From: Pseudoalteromonas undina | GTDB lineage: Bacteria > Pseudomonadota > Gammaproteobacteria > Enterobacterales > Alteromonadaceae | Direction of reading: 5' to 3' | DNA length: 64,000 nucleotides | NCBI RefSeq assembly: GCF_000238275.3 | Contig: NZ_AHCF03000003.1 | Span: 744,001-808,000 of the forward strand | Position numbers and translations under genes: made by a program | Part shown: positions 9,299-16,885 of the stretch, one piece after another | Position numbering within the stretch: position 1 is the stretch's first letter | Layout: each line of letters opens with the position of its first letter | The notes under the pieces: generated by a model | What the model was told of the DNA's origin: nothing | Databases searched by the model: none | The model's input: only the letters and a program-made list of their open reading frames with translations

Positions 9299-9451
9299 CT
9301 AGTTACTAACTAGCTTTTTCTCAAAGTCACTTTTTACGATATCGAGCGCTTTTAATACTTCTTCTGGCTCTACATCGTGTTGCTCTAAAATCATAATTAA
9401 ATCAACAGCCAGTTTCACGTGTGTAGGAGCTTCTTCTAGCGGGTTACTCAT
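9299..9451 (-). CDS. ybaM: YbaM family (DUF2496) small protein
   Basis: A 50-aa reading frame ([18 protein letters not shown]..., ending EKKLVSN), starting inside the last codons of the ComFB-like gene with an 8-base overlap, so translation is likely coupled. The sequence matches the compact YbaM pattern: [12 protein letters not shown], then LEQH, VLxALxIVKxDFEKKL. In E. coli ybaM sits next to priC, and priC is in the same operon here, which supports the call. Function is unknown. It is the last gene of the operon and is easily missed because of its size. Confidence 0.85.
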   Translation of the reverse strand: MSNPLEEAPTHVKLAVDLIMILEQHDVEPEEVLKALDIVKSDFEKKLVSN

Positions 9452-9716
9452 GGAGCTCTTTCTTTTTAGCTATTTGATCAATCGCAAAATTAATGGCAAC
9501 TTCTACGCGTTGCTGCATATCTAAACGATCCGTTTGAGTTAAATAAAACGCCATATCTACATCGTAACGAATATAGCGGGGGGGTAATTGATTGAGTACG
9601 GTGCAGCAAAAGTCAGCCATTACATCGTCGCTGTAACGTTCATTAAGTTTACGTTTTTCTATTTCTTCTAAAACGAGTTTTTCGTAAAAATTGTGTATGT
9701 CGTCATCTAATCGCAT
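9444..9716 (-). CDS. ComFB family protein
   Basis: A 90-aa protein with the look of the late-competence ComFB family: an N-terminal helix ([16 protein letters not shown]), a central Cys pair ([26 protein letters not shown]), then a C-terminal helix. ComFB proteins of some bacteria bind cyclic di-nucleotides or act in competence; what this one does is not known. It lies between the deacetylase-like gene (50-base gap) and ybaM (8-base overlap) at the end of the dinG operon. Confidence 0.75.
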   Translation of the reverse strand: MRLDDDIHNFYEKLVLEEIEKRKLNERYSDDVMADFCCTVLNQLPPRYIRYDVDMAFYLTQTDRLDMQQRVEVAINFAIDQIAKKKELHE

Positions 9717-9766
9717 ATTCCTGTCACTCTTTTTTATTGTCTGTAATGAGTCTATACCAAGGATTG

Positions 9767-10654
9767 TTATAAATCGAGAGCCGCTTTAAATAGTTGCTTA
9801 TGGACACTAACTAAATTGTTGATGTTACGTTGATAACCGCCACCTAAAGCACACATCAGCGGTATGTTTCGCTGCTTACAAAAGTTAAGAACAGCAAAGT
9901 CGCGTTTATACACACCAGCTAGAGAAACATCAAATAAGCCGAGTTCGTCTTTGGTATAAATATCGGCGCCCGCATTATATAAAATAATATAGGGCTGGTG
10001 GAGACGAACACATAACTCAAGAGCTTGGTCTAGTGTTGTTAAATACTCTGCATCTGTGGTGTTTGCAGGTAAGCCAAAGTCATAGTTTGAGTACTGTTTT
10101 TGCCGAGGAAAGTTTTGTTCACAGTGAATTGAGCAACTAATTATCTGCTCGTGCTGTTGGGTTATTTGCGCGGTACCGTCACCTTGGTGTACGTCACAAT
10201 CAAATATTAATACAGTGTCGGCTTGCTCTGTTGAAATAAGATGCGCTGCCGCAATGGCTAAATCATTAAAAATACAAAAGCCACTGCCGTAATTGCTGTA
10301 AGCATGGTGATAGCCGCCACTTAAATTAGCCGCTAAACCACTTTCAAGTGCTGTTTCAGCGGCTTGAATACTGGCACCAACAGAGTAAAGAGTTCGCTCA
10401 ACAAGTTTATAAGAGTGAGGAAATCCCATTTTTTTAACCGCTTTGTCAGTCAACGACCCGTTTAAAAAGTCAGCAATATAATCTGAGCTATGGCATAAGC
10501 TTAACTGCGCTTTAGTTGCTGGCGAAGGCGATATAAACCGCGTATAGCCTAAACGTTCAACTTCATGCTTGAGCTGTTGATACTTTTTAATTGGAAATCG
10601 ATGGCGCTCAGGGAGCGTTAAAGCAGAGTAGAGAGGGTGATAAAAAAGCTGCAT
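9767..10654 (-). CDS. histone deacetylase-family zinc hydrolase
   Basis: 295 aa, normal for bacterial HDAC-like amidohydrolases. Visible active-site elements: GGYHHA (His116-His117), FDCDVHQGDG (zinc ligands Asp154 and His156), NAGAD (zinc ligand Asp231) and GGGY near the C-terminus for the catalytic tyrosine. Such bacterial enzymes remove acetyl or related groups from small molecules (acetylpolyamines, acetoin-like substrates) or from protein lysines; the substrate here is unknown. Its ATG shares one base with the priC stop codon (TAATG), so it is coupled to priC. Confidence 0.88.
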   Translation of the reverse strand: MQLFYHPLYSALTLPERHRFPIKKYQQLKHEVERLGYTRFISPSPATKAQLSLCHSSDYIADFLNGSLTDKAVKKMGFPHSYKLVERTLYSVGASIQAAETALESGLAANLSGGYHHAYSNYGSGFCIFNDLAIAAAHLISTEQADTVLIFDCDVHQGDGTAQITQQHEQIISCSIHCEQNFPRQKQYSNYDFGLPANTTDAEYLTTLDQALELCVRLHQPYIILYNAGADIYTKDELGLFDVSLAGVYKRDFAVLNFCKQRNIPLMCALGGGYQRNINNLVSVHKQLFKAALDL

Positions 10655-11262
10655 TAGCGTAGCTGTTGTTTTTCTACTTGTTGAATTTTGTCTTCGGTGG
10701 CAGAAATTGCTTTTCTACAACGGCCGAGTCGTGCATGAGTAGTTAAAATTTCTTGGTTAAGCTTTTGTGCTTGCGCAGGCGATGCTTTTTCCATTTGCAG
10801 TTTACGCTCTTCAATCATCAGTACTAGGCGACGTTCAAATTCATGGTTTTGTTTAAGTTCGTTATATAACTCGTGGGATGATTGCATGATTTTTTGCACC
10901 GCTTGTTTATAAACAGGCTGTTTAGCACGAGGCTTATAATGACTTTTATTTTCTTTCACCCAAATAGGGGTCGATTTAATAACATTAAATACCGCTTGTA
11001 CCTGACTGCCAATACGCTCAAGTGCATAGGTGTAAGCATGGCGGTGTTCGCTCGGTGGTAGGCTAGCTATTTCATCTTCTATTTCTACTACGTAGTCGGC
11101 TAAGTTCATACTTTTGGTGCTAAACACGGCTCTGTCAAATAGGCTCGGCTGTGCCTGCATATAACGGTTTTTAGAAAAGAGCTTTGCTTTGTCAAATTGC
11201 TCTGCCTGTTGCTTAAGCGTGGCAACTTGTTGGCGTAGTTTGTCTAAAGCAGCAGATTGCAT
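10654..11262 (-). CDS. priC: primosomal replication protein N'' (PriC)
   Basis: A 202-aa, Lys/Gln-rich helical protein. The N-terminal leucine/glutamine heptads (LDKLRQQVATLKQQAEQFD, LFSKNR) and the EFERRLVLMIEERKLQ stretch near residue 140 follow the PriC pattern. PriC binds SSB and stalled forks and helps reload DnaB. The family is poorly conserved, but the neighbour ybaM supports the call as in E. coli. It starts one base after the end of the transporter gene and ends with a one-base overlap into the deacetylase gene. Confidence 0.8.
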   Translation of the reverse strand: MQSAALDKLRQQVATLKQQAEQFDKAKLFSKNRYMQAQPSLFDRAVFSTKSMNLADYVVEIEDEIASLPPSEHRHAYTYALERIGSQVQAVFNVIKSTPIWVKENKSHYKPRAKQPVYKQAVQKIMQSSHELYNELKQNHEFERRLVLMIEERKLQMEKASPAQAQKLNQEILTTHARLGRCRKAISATEDKIQQVEKQQLR

Positions 11263-11263
11263 A

Positions 11264-12040
11264 TTAAAAGTATGCCTCGTAAATTAGTTTTAATGCTAAA
11301 AGTATAACCATAGTATTAAATACTGGACGAATAAATTTACTGCCAAAACGAATCGCTGAATGTGCGCCAAACCATGCACCAAGCATGATAAAGAAGCCCA
11401 TTGTAATTCCCAGTAAAAAGTTAACATGGCCAAGTGCAACAAAGGTGATCAGCGAGATAAAGTTAGAAACAAAATTCATTGAACGCGCCAAACCACAATT
11501 AAGTAGCAAACTCATTTTATAAAGCATACCGTTTGAGGCAGTCCAAAAAGTTCCCGTTCCAGGCCCCGCCAAACCATCAAAAAAGCCTAGGCTTAACCCT
11601 TGTAGCCACTGTTTTAGTTTTATGGTTGGGGTTAACTTAGGCAGGTCGTCACTTTGTGTGGTACTTAAATTACCAAACAAGCTGTAGCAAGCCACTAAAA
11701 TAATAATAATGGGTAAGAGCTTATTTAAAAATTCAATGCTTAAATGATCAACAATGAGTGTGCCTAACAAAGCACCTATGGCGGTGGCGATTATAGAAGC
11801 AAACCAAAATCGTGGGTTAAATAATTGTTTTTTATAATAGGTAATACTGGCAGTTAACGAGCCAAAACTGGCGGCCAATTTATTAGTGCCGAGCGTCAAA
11901 TGAGGAGGTAATCCCGCCGTTAACAGTGCCGGTACAGTGAGTAAACCACCACCGCCAGCAATAGCATCAATAAAGCCCGCTAAAAGTGCAACGCCACATA
12001 AAATAGCCCAAGTTGTTGGGTCGAGTGCAAGTTCAAACAT
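11264..12040 (-). CDS. TSUP (TauE/SafE, YfcA-like) membrane transporter
   Basis: 258 aa with about eight membrane helices. The conserved N-terminal GFIDAIAGGGGLLTVPALL and the downstream GTNKLAASFGS stretch are the hallmarks of the TauE/SafE/YfcA family, inner-membrane permeases thought to carry sulfur-containing organic anions; the substrate here is unknown. Its ATG overlaps the dinG stop by one base (TGATG). Why a permease sits between dinG and priC is not evident. Confidence 0.88.
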   Translation of the reverse strand: MFELALDPTTWAILCGVALLAGFIDAIAGGGGLLTVPALLTAGLPPHLTLGTNKLAASFGSLTASITYYKKQLFNPRFWFASIIATAIGALLGTLIVDHLSIEFLNKLLPIIIILVACYSLFGNLSTTQSDDLPKLTPTIKLKQWLQGLSLGFFDGLAGPGTGTFWTASNGMLYKMSLLLNCGLARSMNFVSNFISLITFVALGHVNFLLGITMGFFIMLGAWFGAHSAIRFGSKFIRPVFNTMVILLALKLIYEAYF

Positions 12041-14115
12041 CAGTAATCTATTTGTCTTTTAAAAGGTGGTAAGGTGTCGAGCATGGCTTTGCCATATCGT
12101 TTGGTGATTAAGCGTCTATCTAAAATAGTTATTGTGCCAATATCACTTTCTTTGCGCAGCAGTCTACCACAGCTTTGTACCAATTTCTTTGCTGCGTCTG
12201 GCACGGTTATCGATAAAAACGGATTACCGCCTTTACTTTGCACAAACTCCGCTTGTGCTTCTTCGATAGGCGAGGTGGGCACCGCAAATGGAATTTTTGT
12301 AATAATTAGGTTTTCTAAATATTTACCAGGTAAATCAAGTCCTTCAGAAAGGCTTTGGGTGCCAAATAAAATACTGCCTTTGCCTTCATCAATATTTTTA
12401 GTGTGTAATTTGAGTAAAGCTTCTCGTGACATTTCACCTTGTACTAATAAGTTAAATCCTTTTGTTCTAAGGAATTTACTTACATGGTCCATTTGCCAGT
12501 AAGAGGCAAATAACACTAAGTTGGCTTTTTTAGTGTTTAGATACTCGGGTAGTGTTTTAGCAATATGATCGCTAAATTCTTTATCTGTTGGCTCTATGCT
12601 TGACGTCGGAATTCGCAGAGTGGCTTGTTTTGGGTAGTCAAACGGGGAGGGGACTTTAATAAACTTTACCCCTTCTTCTTTAGCAAGGCCACTTTCATAG
12701 GCAAAATGATCAAATGAGCCTAGTGCGCTCAAGGTAGCAGAACATAGCACGGCTCCAGCACATTCGCTCCACAGCTTATCTTTTAAATAGTAACCGACCT
12801 CAATGGGGCAGTCGCTAAGCAAGTGATCATGATGGCTTTTATATTCAAGTCGTTTTATCCAACGCGCATGCGGCGTGCCTTCGCCTTTAGTAGCGTAACT
12901 AAACCATAATTTATTAAGTTGTTCTAACCGGTTTATGTATTGCCCACTTTCAGCCAGAATGGGGTCGGCAACATAAGGTTTAATATCACCGTCGCTTACA
13001 TCTTGTGTGAGGGTATCGTGCATTTTATTCAAACAGCGTAAAGCATCAAGCGTGGCTTCGCTAATGTCTTTTGCCTTCGCATGTAGCGATTTAGGAATTT
13101 CACCATGTTCAAAGCGATAGGTATCGTCTTTTGAATATTCAAAATCGGCGTTGTCGAGAATATCGCGGACTACTTTTAAATCTTTGTTTGCATCGTTAAC
13201 GCTATCGCATAATTTAAAGTTTTGCCCAATACCTTTTTGCCCCACTAACACTTTGGCCATTTTGCCACTAAATTTAGTGAGTTTGTCGAGCCAATCTATC
13301 GTGCCTTTTATTGTAGCTGCAGCAGATGAAAAGTCGCGGGTAATATGCGCAAGGTGATGCGCTTCATCGATTACATAAATGGTATTGTCGGGTTCGGGTA
13401 AAATTTTTCCGCCCCCTAAATCTAAATCGGCTAATAGTAACGAATGGTTTATAACTAATACATCCATTTGCATTAACTGCTGGCGGGCGAGTTGAAAAGG
13501 ACATGTTTGGTGTGCTTTCATTTGGCGTTGGCAGGCATGTTTATCGCAAGCAATTAGTCCCCATACTCTATCAGGAATGGTATCAGCCCAGCTGTCTCTA
13601 TCACCTTGCCATTTTTTATTGATATAGGCATCGTAAAGTTGCTTTAAGCATTTAGTTTCCATATCACTTAGTGGCGATGTAAGGGTAGGCATAAACTCCA
13701 TTTGAGTTTGGCTATCGCTGTTCAGCGCATTATGAAGTTTGTGTGCACAAATATATCGTTGGCGGCCTTTTACTAAATCAAATTTAAAATCGAGCCCTGA
13801 GTGCTTTTTAAAAAACGGTAGCTCTTTAGCGATTAACTGCTCTTGCAAAGCGACCGTAGCTGTAGAAATAACCAGTTTCTTTTTTTGTGCTAATGCCAGC
13901 GGCAGAGCGCCTAGGCAGTATGCTAATGACTTGCCGGTACCGGTGCCTGCTTCAATAACACAAATACGTTGTTTTTTATGGTATTCACCGGCTAATGTTT
14001 TGGCGATTTCAGCAACTAAATAGTTTTGACTACTACGAGGGCGGTAATCGGTTAGGTTATTTGCAACATGCTGGTGTACTTGTCTAATTGTTTTTTTAAG
14101 TGAGCTCGATAGCAT
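12040..14115 (-). CDS. dinG: ATP-dependent DNA helicase DinG
   Basis: 691 aa, close to the E. coli length. It is an XPD-like superfamily 2 helicase: Walker A GTGTGKS (Lys62), DEAH box at 250-253 (VIDEAHHL), SATL and a C-terminal SCGRLLRK motif VI. Four cysteines (Cys123, 190, 195, 205) between motifs Ia and II are placed to bind the 4Fe-4S cluster of this family. DinG unwinds R-loops and forked DNA, mainly with 5'-3' polarity, and is SOS-induced in E. coli. It is the first gene of a six-gene operon and diverges from polB over a LexA-like site only 20 bases upstream of its start codon. Confidence 0.95.
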   Translation of the reverse strand: MLSSSLKKTIRQVHQHVANNLTDYRPRSSQNYLVAEIAKTLAGEYHKKQRICVIEAGTGTGKSLAYCLGALPLALAQKKKLVISTATVALQEQLIAKELPFFKKHSGLDFKFDLVKGRQRYICAHKLHNALNSDSQTQMEFMPTLTSPLSDMETKCLKQLYDAYINKKWQGDRDSWADTIPDRVWGLIACDKHACQRQMKAHQTCPFQLARQQLMQMDVLVINHSLLLADLDLGGGKILPEPDNTIYVIDEAHHLAHITRDFSSAAATIKGTIDWLDKLTKFSGKMAKVLVGQKGIGQNFKLCDSVNDANKDLKVVRDILDNADFEYSKDDTYRFEHGEIPKSLHAKAKDISEATLDALRCLNKMHDTLTQDVSDGDIKPYVADPILAESGQYINRLEQLNKLWFSYATKGEGTPHARWIKRLEYKSHHDHLLSDCPIEVGYYLKDKLWSECAGAVLCSATLSALGSFDHFAYESGLAKEEGVKFIKVPSPFDYPKQATLRIPTSSIEPTDKEFSDHIAKTLPEYLNTKKANLVLFASYWQMDHVSKFLRTKGFNLLVQGEMSREALLKLHTKNIDEGKGSILFGTQSLSEGLDLPGKYLENLIITKIPFAVPTSPIEEAQAEFVQSKGGNPFLSITVPDAAKKLVQSCGRLLRKESDIGTITILDRRLITKRYGKAMLDTLPPFKRQIDY

Positions 14116-14134
14116 GTGATGATTAACCTAAAAT

Positions 14135-14150
14135 ATGTATATAATTACAG
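14135..14150. promoter_or_regulatory. LexA (SOS) box between dinG and polB
   Basis: The 16-base sequence atgtatataattacag matches the gammaproteobacterial LexA consensus CTGT-N8-ACAG at every fixed base except the first (A for C). It lies between divergently oriented dinG (start 14115) and polB (start 14176), two genes that are LexA targets in E. coli. Occupation could repress both promoters. This is inferred from motif and context; binding is not shown. Confidence 0.75.
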
Positions 14151-14175
14151 TGTATATATTAAGTGGGATCGAACA

Positions 14176-16524
14176 TTGACACAAGCAATCTATCAGGGCT
14201 TTATTTTATCAAGGCAACAATACGGGGCTAAAAATGCACAAGGTATTACTTTGTGTTACTGGCTAAGCTCTGATCAGGGCCCGATAAAAGTGACGATTGA
14301 AAACCAGCAAGCGGTATTCTTCATCCCATTAGCACAGCAGCAGGCAGCGAATACCTTGTTGACTAAGGCGAGTGTTAACGTCCAGTTTAATAATGTTGAG
14401 CTTTGTCACTTTAGTGGTAGCGAGTGTGTTGCCTGTTACTTTAACGATATAAAAAGCCTATACACTGCAAGAGCTCTTTTAGATCAAGTAATGCCAATTT
14501 ACGAAGCCGATGTGCGCCACAGTGATCGCTTTTTAATGGAGCGCTTTATTAAAGGAGGTGTATGGGTAACCGGTAACACCAAAGCTCAAAACGGCTTTAT
14601 TGAAATTAGTGATGCAAAGCTAAAAGCAAACACCGAGTATACGCCAACGCTTAAGTCTGTTTCTTTGGATATAGAATGCAATGGCGACGGGGTGTTATTT
14701 AGTGTTGCACTGGTGGGAAATGGTTTAGATTGTGTATTGATGATAGGTGAGCAGCAGCTGCAGAGCGACTCGACATTTGAAATAGACTGGTGCTATGACG
14801 AAATTAACCTACTCACCAAGCTGCAGCAGTACATTATAAATAATGACCCCGATGTTATTGTTGGTTGGAATGTTATTGATTTTGATTTTAGTTTATTGCA
14901 AGAACGCGCTGAGGCGTTAGGGCTTACCCTGAGTTTTGGCCGAGATAATCAACCTCTATATATTAATAAGGGTCATTACACCCGATTAACACTCCCAGGA
15001 CGATGCGTCATTGATGGCATTGATACTTTAAAAAATGCAACTTATCGATTTGATAGCTTTTCGTTAGCTAATGTTGCAGAGCGTGTGCTTAACGAGTCTA
15101 AATTAATAAAAGCTGATAACCGATTATCTGAAATTGTACGCCAATTTAATGAAGACAAGCTCGCTCTTGCTGCCTACAACCGCCAAGATTGTATTTTAGT
15201 TAATCAAATTTTCGAAAAACTAAAGCTGTTTGAATTTGCCATAGTCAGAACTCAAATTACCGGCCTCGAACTTGAGCGCATGGGTGGCTCCGTTGCCGCA
15301 TTTACAAACTTATATTTACCGCTGTTACATCGCAGTGGTTATGTTGCTCCCAACTTAGGCGATCATGGGCTATCTTTTGAAAGCCCTGGTGGCTATGTGA
15401 TGGAGTCGACTCCAGGGCTGTATAAAAACGTTTTGGTACTTGATTTTAAAAGCTTATATCCTTCAATTATGCGTACGTTTTGTATTGACCCGCTAGGTTT
15501 AATTGCAGGGCTAAATAAGCCAGAGCAAGCAGTTGAAGGATTCAATCAGGCATTATTTTCAAGAACGCAGCACCACCTGCCTAAATTAATTGAGCACCTG
15601 ACACAAACTCGCCAAGAAGCCAAAGACACTAATCAACCCATGCTCTCGCAAGCGATCAAAATTATTATGAATAGTTTATATGGTGTACTCGGCTCTAAAG
15701 GCTGTCGGTTTTACGACCCGCGCTTGTCGAGCTCTATCACTTTACGTGGCCATGAGATAATGCAAACAACCCGTAAATGGATAGAAGCGCAAGGCTTTGA
15801 GGTGATATATGGTGATACCGACTCTACGTTTGTAAAACTTAGTGAAGATACAAGTCCTGAGCAATGCAACGAAATTGGCTGCCAACTTGTTCGACATATC
15901 AACAAAAAGTGGCAGGTCGATTTAAGGCAGCGTTATGACTTGCAAAGCTATTTGGAAATTGAATTTGAAACCCATTACAGTCCGTTTTTTATGCCAACTA
16001 TACGAGGTAAAAAAACAGGTTCTAAAAAACGTTATGTTGGTCAAGTAACCAAAAATAATGAAAAAAAATTAGTCTTTAAAGGTATGGAAACCGTTCGCAG
16101 TGATTGGACTGAGTTTGCGCAGGAGTTTCAAACACAGTTGTTTGAAACACTTTTCTCTAGTCACTTCGAAATACAGCAACTGCACGATATTATAAATAGC
16201 TACACTCAAAAACTTTATAATGGTGAGTTTGACCGTAAATTAGTATATAGAAAGCGTTTAGGGCAGCACCTTAACGATTATATTAAAAATATCCCACCTC
16301 ACGTTCAAGCAGTTAAAAAACACAAAGCGAGCCATCCTGAGTTTGAAATAAAACGCGGGCAAGTAATCGAATATGTTTACGCAGTATCCGGCGCTGAGCT
16401 TTATACCGGTAAAAACACTCTGAACTACCCGCTGTACATCCAAAGACAACTCGACCCTGTTGCGCAAATGATATTAAGCGCATTAAACACACCAACTGAA
16501 TCTACTCAAGCTTCGTTGTTTTAG
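14176..16524 (+). CDS. polB: DNA polymerase II (family B)
   Basis: 782 aa from TTG at 14176, matching the 783 aa of E. coli Pol II and aligning at YQGFILSRQ. An in-frame ATG at 14116 would add 20 residues but overlaps the LexA-like operator and promoter, so TTG (preceded by GTGGGA) is preferred. Domains: N-terminal domain; 3'-5' exonuclease with SLDIECNG (Asp165, Glu167); polymerase motif A DFKSLYPSI; motif B KIIMNSLYG; motif C YGDTDST (Asp547, Asp549); C-terminal ...QASLF, which resembles a beta-clamp-binding tail such as the GQLGLF end in E. coli. The enzyme does translesion and restart synthesis after damage. It diverges from dinG and is probably SOS-induced. Confidence 0.95.
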   Translation: MTQAIYQGFILSRQQYGAKNAQGITLCYWLSSDQGPIKVTIENQQAVFFIPLAQQQAANTLLTKASVNVQFNNVELCHFSGSECVACYFNDIKSLYTARALLDQVMPIYEADVRHSDRFLMERFIKGGVWVTGNTKAQNGFIEISDAKLKANTEYTPTLKSVSLDIECNGDGVLFSVALVGNGLDCVLMIGEQQLQSDSTFEIDWCYDEINLLTKLQQYIINNDPDVIVGWNVIDFDFSLLQERAEALGLTLSFGRDNQPLYINKGHYTRLTLPGRCVIDGIDTLKNATYRFDSFSLANVAERVLNESKLIKADNRLSEIVRQFNEDKLALAAYNRQDCILVNQIFEKLKLFEFAIVRTQITGLELERMGGSVAAFTNLYLPLLHRSGYVAPNLGDHGLSFESPGGYVMESTPGLYKNVLVLDFKSLYPSIMRTFCIDPLGLIAGLNKPEQAVEGFNQALFSRTQHHLPKLIEHLTQTRQEAKDTNQPMLSQAIKIIMNSLYGVLGSKGCRFYDPRLSSSITLRGHEIMQTTRKWIEAQGFEVIYGDTDSTFVKLSEDTSPEQCNEIGCQLVRHINKKWQVDLRQRYDLQSYLEIEFETHYSPFFMPTIRGKKTGSKKRYVGQVTKNNEKKLVFKGMETVRSDWTEFAQEFQTQLFETLFSSHFEIQQLHDIINSYTQKLYNGEFDRKLVYRKRLGQHLNDYIKNIPPHVQAVKKHKASHPEFEIKRGQVIEYVYAVSGAELYTGKNTLNYPLYIQRQLDPVAQMILSALNTPTESTQASLF

Positions 16525-16717
16525 TATAAAAATAGGAAAGCTTTAATTGAATAGTAATCAACGATAAATTTATTGCGATTTATGAAATAGTTATTTTTGT
16601 GGGGTTTAGGTGTGAATTTAATTAGTGTCTTTATATATAAAATCACCACCATGTTAATTTTTTATCGGTAAGTGTGTCTTATTTATTTCATCTGGTTTAT
16701 TTATTGTTAATTATATG

Positions 16718-16747
16718 TTGACCGCTCCTCGTTGTAAGCATTATCAT
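16718..16747 (+). promoter_or_regulatory. probable promoter of first TonB-dependent receptor
   Basis: TTGACC (16718-16723), 18-base spacer, TATCAT (16742-16747). The same elements with the same spacing precede the second receptor gene at 19972-20001. The leader to the start codon would be about 80 bases. The remainder of the 307-base stretch from 16525 is AT-rich and shows no gene. Confidence 0.6.
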
Positions 16748-16815
16748 AAGGCTATGATCATCAAATTAACGCAACTTGTGTTGGTGATTTGTTAAATATA
16801 AAAAACATAATGGTA

Positions 16816-16885
16816 TTCTAGGGAGAATCAAATGTTAAATAATAAAGTTTCAAAAGCAGTTCGCTTAGCGATTGCTTTTGGTGCA
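16816..16885 (+). repeat. 70-base duplicated 5' leader/signal-peptide segment, copy 1
   Basis: The ribosome-binding region (ttctagggagaatca), start codon and first codons are 66/70 identical to 20055-20124 at the start of the second receptor gene. Downstream of this the two genes differ widely. Confidence 0.85.

Noticed and set aside
12074..12502. 142-aa open frame opposite dinG
   Set aside because: It is antisense to a well-supported DinG coding region and has no recognisable protein features.
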